Source: Rhynchopus sp. YZ270_cl-10
Lineage: Eukaryota > Euglenozoa > Diplonemea > Diplonemida > Diplonemidae
Reading direction: 5' to 3'
Assembly: GCA_964035575.1 (NCBI GenBank)
Contig: OZ037833.1
Span: 868,001-932,000 of the forward strand
Length of the DNA: 64,000 bases
In this document: positions 10,301 to 20,873 of the stretch, one piece after another
How the letters are laid out: every line of letters starts with the position of its first letter
How positions within the stretch are numbered: the stretch's first letter is position 1
The notes under the pieces: model-generated
Told to the model about the DNA's origin: nothing
Database searches by the model: none
The model's input: the letters and a program-made list of their open reading frames with translations, nothing else
Position numbers and translations under genes: made by a program

Positions 10301-10674
10301 AATGGCACGTCCGTGTTTTTTTCTTGCGTGCAGGACCAGAACACTTTGTCAAAGTTGAACCCAGTTTTGGTGGTATAGTCGTTCTGGTGGTCGAGGAAGA
10401 GGACCTGGTCGATCCGGGGCATGTTGATGACCGACTGGAGGTAGCTGTTGTCTTCAGTGGCCTCTTTGATTTCATAGTCCCCGAAGGGACGGACGCGGAC
10501 CATGACCTGAACAGAGTCGGATGAGTCCTTCTTCCCCTTCTTCGCCCCTCCCGGAACACTCGACCCTCCCACCGTTCTTGTTTTTTCATACGAGCTTTTC
10601 AGCTGTTCCGTAGTAGGCAACGCAGCTTTCCGTTTCATTTTCCCTGCGCTTGGGTCATACTTCTGAGCCCCCAT
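7379..10674 (-). CDS. Kinesin-3-like N-terminal motor protein
   Basis: This is a plus-end-type microtubule motor. Exon 1 (9733-10674, 314 codons) carries the first motor half: VQVMVRVRPF at 55-64, P-loop GQTGSGKT at 155-162, FLEIYNEKVRDLL, LKVREHPVSGPYVHG and switch I NDRSSRSH. A 272-nt intron (9461-9732, GTATGT...CAG) joins in phase 0 to exon 2, giving MFR-LTSVRRANINLVDLAGSE, with switch II DLAGSE at 327-332. VPYRDSTLTWLL, QDLGGNAKT and the conserved APYV-like region match kinesin-3 (KIF1/Unc-104) better than other classes, but no FHA domain is seen. A long coiled coil (about 400-800) and a basic Ser-Pro tail (RSASPN, RSVSPLTPGR) follow. The last about 30 codons may include a 66-nt intron (7407-7472). 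Predicted length is 985 aa spliced or 1007 aa if that intron is retained. Confidence 0.93.
7407..7472 (-). other. Candidate 66-nt in-frame intron at the kinesin 3' end
   Basis: Donor TCG|GTATGTGTG and acceptor TTTTTTTGTAG|TGTCAG bound 66 nt, a multiple of three without a stop, so the frame is open whether or not it is spliced. Most of it is a family B repeat copy. Splicing would give a C-terminus ...MSPRVSSCHSFL. The alternative is that the gene simply reads through. Confidence 0.55.
9461..9732 (-). other. Kinesin intron carrying a family A repeat
   Basis: Splice sites are AGA|GTATGTC and CCCCTCTCAG|CTC. Removal restores the canonical motor between switch I and switch II. Positions 9639-9712 hold a family A copy. 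Its last 34 nt (9679-9712, CTTAGTCTGATTAG...TTTATTCA) are identical to 4036-4069 in the upstream spacer. The repeat begins about 20 nt inside the donor. Confidence 0.93.
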
Positions 10675-10730
10675 TTCTCAGAATTTCTCAGACCAAAACA
10701 AAAAACAAAAAAAAAAACAAAACAAAAGTG
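10675..10730 (-). promoter_or_regulatory. Pyrimidine tract and AG before the kinesin ATG
   Basis: Read on the minus strand, a roughly 40-nt T-rich tract with scattered G is followed by TCTGAGAAATTCTGAG and then AAATGG. This has the form of a trans-splice (or cis) acceptor, with AG two to twelve bases before the start codon. The same CTTGAGAAATGG context precedes EXO1. Trans-splicing is inferred, not shown. Confidence 0.45.
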
Positions 10731-12190
10731 GGTTTTGTTAAGAAACTCTAAGGGAGGGAAAGAAGGGAAAGGGGGGAACCTTAAAAACAATCTACTGCAG
10801 CTTAAATGTCTATCAGAGGATGGTGTAAATACAAAGGGGGGGGGATGGGGGTGGGGTGGGATTCGGGATGGGGTGGGGGATGTGTAGGGTGTGTACCCCC
10901 TGGGTTGTGTGGTGAAGGGAGAGGGGATTTTTGATAAATAAATATTTTTTTTGAATAGATAAAAGCAATAAATTACTTTTTATTTAAAACAAAAGGCACT
11001 CCGTATCCAAAACAGGGGGGCAGTCTGGGGACAAAAACAGATTTCTGTATTGGGGAGGGTGGGAGTGTTTTTCGCTAAAAGGTAGGATTAAAAGTAAAAG
11101 AAAATGATGTAAAACATCGGGTAGTCGGGTCCACTTGGAAAAGGAAGGGAGAGGGGAGAGGGGAAAATGGAAACAAAAAAAAATGAAGGAAGCTTTTTTG
11201 CGTTTTTTTATTTATTTTTTTATCTGCTGCGTTTTTTTTTGCATGAATGGTGGATATTTCCCTTCTGATTTGTGGTTGTTTTTTATCTCTCCGGATTGTC
11301 CTCTGTGTTCATCTTTTATTCCAAGGTGTTGGAAGCAATATGCATCTCTACTGCAATCACACCCTATGAGTGAAACACTAAGGAGTTTCCCATGAATCGA
11401 TACGTGCTGGTGTGTTTTCAGGGGATCGAAAAAATACAAAAAAAAAATTTTCATTTCAATTCACAATTTTTTACAAACTCTTCACAAAAAAAAATATGGC
11501 CATATACCTGTGAAAAGTTGTGAAGATGTGTGAAGTCCCATACCCCAGAACACACCACGTGCCATGCATAATTCCGAAGAATTAAAAAGAGTCTGACACA
11601 GTCCGAATTACTCCTTCCCAGGCAGTACACCAACGAAGCGATATGAGAATTGGATGTGCGAACAGAAGAGAGCAAGAAACAAACTAAGAGAGAAACAACA
11701 CAAAGCAGAAGGGAAGAAAAAAACGGCAAATGAGAGGGTTGACAGTGTCAACCGCATTTGCATATTTTCAAAAATAAAAAAACCGCCAAACAAGAACTTA
11801 ACAGCAGCAGCTGTGAAAAAAAAAAAGAAAAAAGCTGCAAAAAAGAAAAAGAAAAAAGAAGAAAAAAAAAAACGAAATCTTTGACAGATGAATGGACCAT
11901 AAGGGGGGAAGGGGAAACAGGACACATCTTGAAAATAAAATATTGATGGTTTTATTTTTTTCTTCTTATTTTGCGAAAAACGTTTCAGTCTATATTGAGC
12001 ATTTTGTTTTGTGCGATAAACTTCTTTGTGTAGTGGTGTGGGTATAGATGTGGGTGTGTGAAAAGAAACAAGTATTTAAAAAAAAAGCGAAAAAGCTGCA
12101 ATAAAAACAAAAATCAACATAAAAAATGAAAAGAGAAAAAAAAACATTACCAACCCTAGCATTGTATGCGCAAAAGAAAAAAAAAAAAAT

Positions 12191-12794
12191 GGTGTGGCTG
12201 AAGGGGTCTGATTCGCACTTTTCCGCACTTTCTCGCACTTTTTCCGCACCTATTCGCACTTTTTCCGCACTTTTTGAGCACTTTTTCCGCACTTGTTCGC
12301 ACTTTTAGCTTGTAGGCTTGCTGACTGTCTTTGCCAAATACACAGGCACACAGGTACACAGGTACAGGTACGGTAGGTACCCACAGAATACCGTGTACCT
12401 ACACAGGTACACAGACACAGTCAGCAAGCCAACATTGTAAAAGTGCGAATAAGTGCGGAAAAAGTGCGAAAACCGTACCTACAGTACCTACAGTACCTAC
12501 AGTACCTACAGTACCTACAGTACCTACAGTACCTACAGTACCTACAGTACCTACAGTACCTACAGTACCTACAGTACCTACAGTACCTACAGTACCTACA
12601 GTACCTACAGTACCTACAGTACCTACAGTACCTACAGTACCACAGTACACAGTGTTCAACTTTTACAAGGTGGGGAAAATTTTTTTGGGGGCTGATTCGC
12701 ACTTTTTCCGCACTTTTTCCGCACCTATTCGCACTTTTTCCGCACTTTTTCAGCACTTTTCCGCACTTTATGCTCCCCCCCGTTCAGCCACACC
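12191..12794. mobile_element. TIR element GGTGTGGCTGAA with internal tandem expansion
   Basis: The ends are inverted repeats GGTGTGGCTGAA and TTCAGCCACACC. Inside each end is an array of TTCGCACTTTTTCCGCAC words. Between them lies an inverted pair (GCTTGCTGACTG at about 12314; CAGTCAGCAAGC at about 12417) and the 9-bp tandem array. A 72-bp short form is at 5526-5597. A-runs at both flanks hide any target duplication. Confidence 0.75.
12475..12641. repeat. 9-bp tandem repeat, unit GTACCTACA
   Basis: About 18.5 nearly perfect copies. Because the unit is 9 bp it opens all frames (Tyr-Leu-Gln and similar), creating false ORFs. It is a minisatellite inside the 12.2 kb TIR element. Confidence 0.95.
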
Positions 12795-13700
12795 AAAAAA
12801 GCAAAAGAAAAAGAAAAAAGAAGAAATACAAATCCCCATATTCCATGATCTCTAGGACCATATCTCACTTTAGATCAACTCCCTCATCCCGGTATCAGTT
12901 TGTTTTGTTTTGTTTGTTTGTTTGTTTGTTTGTTTTTGATAAATTGTTTGGAGCAGTGTAGTTGCCACGGTTTGTGCAAATCCCCACTGTTGTTATTTGA
13001 AAAATTGACAACGCGTAGACACACCACCTGTTGGTGCTACGGGGGGGGGGGCGGAGTTTCACAACTTTTCACACCCACATAGGTGCGAATTAGTTGTGAA
13101 AAGTCGTGAAAACCCCCACCTCCCCGTATGGCACCACCTTGTGTGTTGAATGAAATTCCACGCATTAAAAATACTATTCCGCAACTCTCTTGTTTGAAGA
13201 GCACATTACCCCGCAAAATATCCCCTGAATGACGAAGGGTATCTCTGTGTAGAAAAAAGAAAAGAAAAAGTTTATAAGATGACCCTAAGCCTCTCGTGCT
13301 TAGTCACCTTAAAATGGTTAAATTCTATTGCAACAAACGGAAGTAAAAAAAATGGGAGTCTTTCTTAAAACTGCAAAGAGTGTCTCAAGTAATGAGCAAG
13401 CTTGACAATGTAAATATTTAAAAAAAAAGTAAAAGAAAATGAAATGGCACAAAAAAAAAGGGGGAAAGTTGAAAGTGAAAACGTCTCACCGTAGGCGGAC
13501 GCAGACACCGGCTACTCCGCAAAAAAGAAATATATAAGATGTACATCAGCCTCTCGTGCTTGGTCACCTTAAACTAAGAAAGAGAAAGCTGTTAAGATGA
13601 ACGTGCCTCCCGTTCACACATCTTTAAAGAAAGAAAAGTTGAAAGACGAATGTACCTGTGCATTCGCATCTTACAAAAGAATAGCTATTTTTTTACGGAC

Positions 13701-13774
13701 CAGAAAAGTCGTTTTCTTGATTCGTGATGTCTGAGTGTGCAGACATTACGAATCAAGAGAAAAACGACTTTCTG
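13701..13774. repeat. Near-perfect 30-bp-stem hairpin
   Basis: The arms CAGAAAAGTCGTTTTC...GATGTCTG and CAGACATTACG...CGACTTTCTG pair around a short AGTGTG loop. This could be a minimal foldback element or the template for a hairpin RNA. No second copy was noticed. Confidence 0.8.
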
Positions 13775-13867
13775 AGGTGAAAACATAGTTTTGTTGAATT
13801 TTTCCAACGTTGAGGCATTTTTGCACGCGCAGAATGTCATGTTGTCAAACAACGCCAAAAGTCCCCT

Positions 13868-14008
13868 GTACCTGTGTACCTGTGTACCTGTGTACCTGTG
13901 TACCTGTGTACCTGTGTACCTGTGTACCTGTGTACCTGTGTACCTGTGTACCTGTGTACCTGTGTACCTGTGTACCTGTGTACCTGTGTACCTGTGTACC
14001 TGTGTACC
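13868..14008. repeat. 8-bp tandem repeat, unit TGTGTACC
   Basis: About 17.5 copies without drift. The 8-bp unit gives an 8-residue period in each frame, so the ORFs across it are artefacts. Confidence 0.95.
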
Positions 14009-14217
14009 TGGGTGACCAGAAAAGGAAAAGTGAAAAAAAGTGCAGAAAAATTGGAAATTTTCAACAAATGGTTGGTATTGATGCAGGCACCTCTGACTGA
14101 CCCACCGACAGAAGGTGTGAAAGGAACCCTAATGACCTTGCCCGCACCGTAGTGAACCGGGGGTCCACCTTCTTCCGAAGAGTTGCAGAACAAAACAAAA
14201 AACAGAAAAACGTTAGC

Positions 14218-14269
14218 AAGGTGATCCTAAGCCCCGCCTCTGCAACGATGCTGGCTTAGGCATCACCTC
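14218..14269 (+). repeat. Extended family A hairpin
   Basis: The arms AAGGTGATCCTAAGCC and GGCTTAGGCATCACCT form a 15-bp stem, longer than the usual family A copy, with a roughly 18-nt loop in place of CTCTCGT. Confidence 0.75.
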
Positions 14270-15260
14270 ACCCAGTTAAGTCACAAAAAGAAGTGCATGC
14301 ATTCTTTTCTTAAGCCAGATTCATAAAGAAAACTTACTCGGGGGGGGGGTTTCGTGGGGGTTGCTTAATGGGTTGGAGTAGGGGACATGACAAAATATGG
14401 GTTTTTTATCGAAACCGAGACTTTAAGGGATATTTAGTACACAAAAAAAAAGGGGGATTTGAAATACCGTCAGGCACATGCATCTTTCAAGTTTTATTTC
14501 AATCAAGTATTGTGCCTCTCGTGCATACAAACAAAAAAAAAATAGAAAACGACTTCAGGATATGACAGTTAAATGAAATAAAGAAAACACTTTTTCATTT
14601 ATCGCACCGCAAAAGGATTGTGTTTTTCACTGATGAATGTGAGTGATGTTAGTGGAAAAACAATACGCTAAAGCGGGCACGCACCATCCGTCGTTTTCCA
14701 TTTCTATTCGTCAATGCTTGATAACACAAAAAAAAAAACATCAAAAAGAGGGGAAAATAAAAACTGCTATCTGAGTTTAAGCTAGTCTGATAAAGAAAGA
14801 AACGAAATCAGAAAAAGAATTTTTCGTTGATCGCACCGGATTTTTGTGGAGTGTGTAGGGACAAAAACCAAAAAAACTTTTCTGTGGATAAGTTGTGTCG
14901 TGTTTACATCGCTCACACCAAAAATTCGGGCACAACTCAGATATGTTTTCATTTCCTCCCCTACCTTTGCAAGGCAGTTGTCTCAAAAAAAAAAAAAAAA
15001 TGAAACACCTGAAAGACTCGAAAGACGAATGAGCCTTTCGTGCAGACATTGAAATAAAAATATGGGCGAAGGGTTGCCTCTCTCAGGCCAACCGTCCACA
15101 CAATCAAATGGACCCAGTGGACCTCCTAAATGGGGTCCTTTTCATGTAGGGGCAATAGCATTGCCGTGGTTGTTAAAGTTGTTCCCTTTCTTCTGTTATG
15201 TAAAAAAAAAAATGGGTTATTTCTCTCCTTATCCTGTAAAAGAGAAAAGAAAAAGAGAAC

Positions 15261-15392
15261 GGTGTGATCACCCAAACGGATTCTCCGTGGTTCTCCCGAA
15301 GGTGCTCCGCAAATATTAATATAGCCCGAAACAGTTCTCCGTGGTTCCCCCGTGGTTCTTCCGTGGGTTGTCCGTACCCCCTGAATCACACC
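15261..15392. mobile_element. GGTGTGAT MITE, full copy
   Basis: A 132-bp element with GGTGTGAT and ATCACACC ends, flanked by AGAGAA on both sides (15254-15259 and 15393-15398, one base out on the left). Internally the phrase TTCTCCGTGGTT recurs. Other copies lie at 25366-25484 and, lacking the right end, at 40660-40731. Confidence 0.85.
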
Positions 15393-17489
15393 AGAGAATA
15401 TACATTCTTTTCTTTACGACACAAAAAAGAATGCAAAGAGGGTGCAAAACATGTACCCTTGCTTTTAAAAAAAAAAAAAAGAGAAGAAGAAAAACGTAAA
15501 GATGAAAGCTCCTCTCACTACACAAACATCGGAGATAGTATAGCTTCATGAACACCCAGGAGTGACGCTTTGGGCTCTTTGTTTGCTCTTATCTCAGATC
15601 GCCTAAGTAAGAGGAACCTCATCTCTTTTCGAGAAATAATAATAATAATAAAATTTTGTGTTGATAATCTGTTAGTGTAGCTTTCACTAACTCTTTTTCC
15701 CTTTTTCTTGAAAACCTGTCATTTTTTTTTTTTTTTGTTCAGGCTTTCTTTTTTTCGTTGCAATTGACAAAAAACGTTGGGCGTACTTATGTTCACAAAT
15801 CTAATGATATAAACCTTGCTCTTCTGGCATCAGCGACAACAAAATGTCACCCCCAGATAGAAAAAAAAAACAAAAAGGTAGAGGGCCTCGTAGCACAGCA
15901 TCCTCTTCGCAAGCATTTCAACATATGCAATCAATACATTGATAGCATAGGGAGGAGGGGATCAATAAAAATGATTCCCAGCTTTCTTGCAAGAAAAAAA
16001 AAAAAAAAAATGAGAAGTTGAAAAGTGCAAAACGCTTTTCACCATTCATCGGCGGACGCAGGCGCTGCTTCTCAAAAGAAAAAAAGAGGAAAAAAAAAAA
16101 CACCACAAATCACCACCCTAAATCTATCGTTTGTTTTTTCCCTCGCTGAGGAAGCTGGGAAAGGAAAGGGAAATAATTTTTTTTTTTTGATTGAATAAAT
16201 TGAAAACTGTAGCAGGAGGGGGGTGGGGGGGGGAAAAAAAATGTCAGGTGGGATAAGGTGAACCTAAGTCTTGCGTTTATAACTCTCGTGCTTTAGTCAC
16301 CTTTGGGGGGAAAAAATGGGGAAAATGCCAAGGCACTGTCCTATACGTTGTCGGTTCCCCACTACAGTCTCCATATTTATTTATTTTTTTTTTTCTCTGA
16401 AGATTTTTCGTTTTGGTAATGTTTGTATGGTATCATTAGATGCAATGCACTTTGATAGCACACATAAAAAATCACACAAAAAAATCACGATATATTTTTT
16501 TTTTTAAATTGTTTTGACGTTTGGCATACGTTGTGAATACTGTACTGTTGTTCCTTGCTTTTTTTTTTTTTTTTTATTTTGATAAAATTGTTGGAGTAGT
16601 GTAGTTGCCGTCGCATGCAATCTCCACTTTTTCCAAATTTTTTTGAAAATATTTTGTAGGCGTCTGGGGTCATCTGAAAAGGGCTACCTGATAGGGGGGG
16701 AGAGACGCTGTGAGAAAAAATAGGAGGTGAAACAGACGTTTCATAAGATAGATGAACTTAAGCCTCTCGTGCTTAGCCATCTTGAAAAAAAAGACAGACA
16801 GAGAAATAGAGGGGAGGAAAATGGGCTGTAAGACCATAATTGTCTTTTAAAAAAAAGGGAAGCTTTTTTGCGTCTGTGAAGAGTGGAGAGAAAGGGCCCT
16901 GTTCTTTTAAAAAGAAGAGAAAAAAAAAATCAGGATATTTCGTGTCATTACGTCGACATCACTCACGTAAAGACACCTGTCAGGGCCTTCCAGGGCCACC
17001 GTGTATCTTGTGCGTCTCTCGTGCACACATTTTTTTATTTTATTTTTGAATCGCACACTCGCTCATGGCTACAAATAAAGCTTGAAAACAAAAAAACAAA
17101 AATAAAACAAATGGGAAGGGAGGGGAGGGGGACGGTGATTACACGTTTGTCACTCACTTTTTTTTTTTTTTTTTTGTATTGATGACATACTTTCCCCTGC
17201 GTTGTGTTATTTCCTCAAATCCCCATCAGCTTCGTGAATCATGCTTTTAAGGAAAAGAGCCAAAAAGAAAAGAAAAAGAAAAAAGAAAAAAAAACCGTAT
17301 GAAGACGTTACCCACCCCCCACACATACGTTATTTTCTTTCTCGGATACGTTGGGTTGTGTGTTTTTTTGTTTTTGTTTTTGTTTTTGTTTTTGTTTTTT
17401 TGTTTGTTCGATTATCTGTGTTGTGTATATGTCTCGTTGTTGTTGTTTCTTTTTTTTCTTTTGGTTTTGTATTTTTTTTTTTTTTTTTT

Positions 17490-17557
17490 GATAAATTGCT
17501 TGGCATAGTGTAGTTTCCTCGGCTGTGTTGCCACAGTTGTGCAAATCTCCACTTTCC
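17490..17557 (-). repeat. Family D short repeat, SINE-like with A-tail
   Basis: Read on the minus strand it starts AGTGGAGATTTGCACAAC, passes CACTATGCC and ends TTTATC followed by a long A-run. Other copies: 5152-5220, 12937-12989 and 16580-16632. The polarity (A-tail on the minus strand) is the same each time. Retroposition is inferred from the tail. Confidence 0.7.
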
Positions 17558-17722
17558 ACAAAGTTCGTCTTTTTTAAGACCCCTGGTTTTGAGTGTCCCA
17601 ACAAAGGCCTAAAACCGACAGCTCGCTGATAGGTTTTGTGGAACACCACTGGGTTGTTTTTATTTGTTGCTGTATTTTTTTCCCCCCCTTTCTTAATTTT
17701 TTTTTTGCAAATATGTATTTAA

Positions 17723-17825
17723 AGGGGGCCCGTCGACTATTTACCTTGTGCATTATTTACCTTTTTAATGCCGAATATTGTATTATTTACCTTTTCAAAA
17801 GGTAAAGAATCGACGGGGCCCCCTT
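17723..17825. mobile_element. 103-bp MITE flanked by TTAA
   Basis: The ends AGGGGGCCCGTCGA and TCGACGGGGCCCCCTT are inverted, with TTAA on each side (17719-17722 and 17826-17829). The pairing continues into TTTACCTT and AAGGTAAA. A TTAA target is used by piggyBac and Kolobok elements. The interior repeats ATTATTTACC. Confidence 0.8.
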
Positions 17826-18318
17826 TTAATCACACTTAGCTATCTTTAATACACCCCCAGATCAAAAATCGTTTTCCTTCAACCGATCTTTCTTTGACTT
17901 TCTCTTTTCTCCGCGCGAAATACATAATCTTGTCAGACGATGTGGACTTTGGCCGGTTTTGTTTCTTTTCACCATCTTTCCAAGATGTTTGTATTTGCAG
18001 GGTTTAAAAAAAAAAGGATCTTATACATTCCGTGTTTCTGAGGTTGATTTGGAAAAAAAAAAAAAAAGGGAAAAAAAAAAGGTCAAAAATACATTTTTTT
18101 TTTTTTTTGTATTTCATCAAAATTGCAGGATTATTTTTTTTCTCTTCGGTCGACGTTGTTTTTTTTTTTCTTTTTTTTATATCAAAATCTCCTTTTTTTA
18201 CGGCTTTTTTTTTTTTTCGTTGATAATTTTAGTGGAGCTGCCATACAGACAGTTTTCACTATCACTCTTTTTTTTTTTGCTTTTTTTTTCTTGGGGATGA
18301 AAATGAAAGCGGAAAACC

Positions 18319-20161
18319 TTAAGACATGCCTTGTGTGTCCCTTCCACCTCCTTTTTGTCCCCAGCCAGCGCCGACACCTGGAGTTCCCTGCATATTCCAC
18401 CAGAGGTTGTTGCCACCACCACCTCCTCCTCCTCCTCCACCTCCTCCGTTACCACCCCAGTAACCGCCACCACCACCGCCACCACCACCACCAGCATCAC
18501 TGTTGCTGCCACCTCCGGCTCCGGCTCCTGCCGCACTGTTGCCTCCAGGTGTGGGTGCGGCGACGCCATCGACAGCACGGCCAGGGTCCAGCAGCTGCGG
18601 GAAGTTCTGCTGCACGTAGTCGGCGATCTGCAAAAAGGGGGGGGTTTATTGGTCAGATAAAGGCTGATAAATGTTAGCAAAATAGAAAAAACCCAGCGCG
18701 TAAGAAAAATAAGGGGTCTGAAAGCGGTGTTTACGGTTTGGGTACAGGGGTGGAGAATAAAATCTGAGAAAAGAAACGCGATCTTATTGTTTTATCTTGT
18801 TCAAAAAAATTGCATACGCTTTCCGGCAGCAGCTCCGTCGGAACAGGACCTTCGTCTGTGTAGAGAGGGATCCCCTTGACCTCACCTCCACCCATCAGGT
18901 CTGCCCCTGTTGCGCCCATGTTCTGTTCGTTCCCGAGGTCGAAGCCGGCCATTCCTCCCATGCCTTGCATGCCAAGGGGCTGCATGTTCCCCATGTTGCC
19001 CATATTGCCCATGCCGAGGTTCAGGGAGTTCATGCTGTCCTGCAGGGAGCCCAGTTCAAAGCCCCCTGCAGCGGGAGTCTGGTTGATGGAGTGCGGGTTG
19101 AGCACGTTGACGTACAGTGCGTAGAACTCTCTGCAGATGTGGATGTTGGCACAGCCCTTCTCGAAGGGGCACTTCCCCTCGAGGAACATCCTGCAGGCAC
19201 GGTTCGCGTTGAAGACCTGAAAAGGAAGAGGTAGGGGAAGAGGGACGTCACTCATCCCCAACAATACCAATTCCAACATACCAGAAGCTTAGAAGGCGGT
19301 GCCACCAACTCTCGCAGCCCACGCGTCTCAGTGATCTTTTCGAGGGCCAGCTGGCATCTGAGGGGGATTTTTTTGGTCTTAACAAACCCCTCAATATCAC
19401 CCACTCCTGACATACCGTTGTCCGTGTCTGTTTACCATAAAAATGCGTCCGCGGGGGAAGGAGAAGGGCATGACATTGTCCCCATGGAAGGCACAGCAGG
19501 CGCGTGGACGTTTGAGGAACTGCAGGAAGTCCAGCTGTGCGTGGATGTCTTCGCAGAAGGTGGGGTCGCTGTTGAGGCACATCCCGTTCTGGATGAGGCC
19601 AGGGCAGATGCGGAAGTGGGGTGCGTTCGTCTGCATGTCCAGCGGCTGCTTCTGCAGCTCCAGGTACCGCCGTCTGCCCTCCGAATCCGTTGTCTTCGTA
19701 TACGGAATGACAACCTTCGAGTTGCTGTTGGACGGATCCGCGACAATCACCTCAAGCAAACGCTGGTCTGTGTGTGGCTCCACCTCGCTTGCCTCGAATT
19801 TGTTTCGTCTGCTCGACACGAACACCCTGTCGGCATGGATCTGGTTGCATTTCATATGGCTTTTGCACCGCTTCTTCTGGTAAAGCATGCACAGATAGCT
19901 CTCCCTCCGGCGAGGTTTGTGTTTGTTGTCAAAGTAAAGCCTGAGGCCGTTGGTGTGCGACATCATCGTCAGAGGGACCTCGAGACGCATCTTCGTCGCG
20001 GGGTCAATGATCTCCGCCATGGTGGTCTCCTTCACCCAGTCGGGGTAGCAGCCCCTGTGGAGTGCCTGCAGCACGTCGAAGCCCTGTGTGCTCCCGTCGT
20101 CCCCCATCATATGCTGTGCATCGTCAACCTTGCCCAGGTTGACGTTGGTATTATACGCCAT
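18319..20161 (-). CDS. CCCH zinc-finger protein, three fingers, four exons
   Basis: This is a probable RNA-binding post-transcriptional regulator. Exons are 19416-20161, 19282-19357, 18818-19216 and 18627-18319. The introns (58, 65 and 190 nt) have donors GTATGT, GTATGT and GTATGC and acceptors CTCAG, TTCAG and GCAG, and the frame closes exactly to 509 residues. Three CCCH fingers are visible: C-x7-C-x5-C-x3-H (YLCMLYQKKRCKSHMKCNQIH), C-x8-C-x7-C-x3-H (around FRICPGLIQNGMC) and C-x7-C-x5-C-x3-H (ACRMFLEGKCPFEKGCANIH). The phrases HTNGLRLYFDN and VVIPYTKTT recall kinetoplastid CCCH proteins as I know them. The C-terminal part is Met/Gly-rich (GMGNMGNMGNM) and ends in long Gly runs. The start codon lies 5 nt after CCCCTAG. 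Confidence 0.93.
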
Positions 20162-20195
20162 GGGGACTAGGGGAGGGGGGAGGAGAAGAGGAGGG
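20162..20195 (-). promoter_or_regulatory. Pyrimidine tract and AG before the CCCH start
   Basis: On the minus strand a C/T tract (CTCTTCTCCTCCCCCCTCCC) ends in CTAG, five bases before ATG. It is a strong candidate 3' splice acceptor for a leader exon, probably trans-spliced if the lineage is euglenozoan. Confidence 0.5.
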
Positions 20196-20216
20196 CGGTC
20201 TTATTTTGTACTGTAG

Positions 20217-20286
20217 GGGGTGGGGTAGTTGGTGGGGTAGTTGGTGGGGTAGTTGGTGGGGTAGTTGGTGGGGTAGTTGGTGGGGT
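20217..20286. repeat. 12-bp tandem repeat, unit GGTGGGGTAGTT
   Basis: About six copies, just upstream of the CCCH gene start. The rest of 20287-20873 is non-coding. Around 20329-20385 it includes a block also found near 36769 (CTATTCTACTGAATAGA..GGTATAATAGGGTGCAC). Confidence 0.9.
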
Positions 20287-20873
20287 ATACACGACGGGAC
20301 CCAGTGGCAAGTGACAAGTGAAAATGGTTTCATATACTATTCTACTGAATAGATGGTATAATAGGGTGCACTAAATGTACCCAAACATTTTTTTAAAATA
20401 AATGACAAGTGAACGACAAGTGAAAAAGGTGCCACCATTAGGTGTGGGGTGGGGTTGTTACCATCTGAATCGAGCAGGTTTTCATTAGCGCGACTTTCGC
20501 ATAGTAGGAATTATTTGTCATCTGGGGTCCCTTTGTGGAATAGACGAAATGTGTCGTAGAACAGCGTTGCTATCCCTAGGCAAACATGGCATGCGAAGGT
20601 TCTTTTGTTTGAAAAAAGTGGGGGAGGATTTCCTTTGGTGTATATCAGCAAAACAGATGGCAGAGGGCAAAAGTGTAACAAAAAAAAGGGGTAATTATCC
20701 CACCCTTTTGGATAAAAGGGGTTAGAAAAAAGCAAAAAAAAATGTAAATGAGGCTTTTGGTTCAAAGTTTGTAGAATGAATTTTCCTTTCGTTGCACATC
20801 TTTCATCGCTTTTTTTATCATACTGTAATATGCTTTTTGGGTTTGAAAAATATAAAAAAGCACAAAAATCCTC

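Larger units (their letters stand above)
10675..18318. other. Intergenic spacer
   Basis: No supported gene over 7.6 kb. It contains G-rich and A/T-homopolymer tracts, the GGTGTGG element with its tandem repeat, an 8-bp tandem array, a long hairpin, one GGTGTGAT MITE, a TTAA-flanked MITE, a (GTTTTT)n run near 17366-17401, and repeats of families A, D and E. Small ORFs here are low-complexity Lys or Phe runs. Confidence 0.75.

Noticed and set aside
12331-12961. Overlapping ORFs of Tyr-Leu-Gln, Tyr-Ser-Thr and Val-Pro-Thr repeats
   Set aside because: A 9-bp tandem repeat opens all frames. No frame extends into gene-like sequence.
12475-14008. CRISPR-like arrays
   Set aside because: The 9-bp and 8-bp repeats are directly tandem without unique spacers, and the host is a eukaryote.
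18331-18660. Plus-strand Thr/Ser/Ala-rich ORF over the CCCH gene 3' exon
   Set aside because: It is the complement of the Gly-run exon, whose splice-supported frame is on the minus strand.
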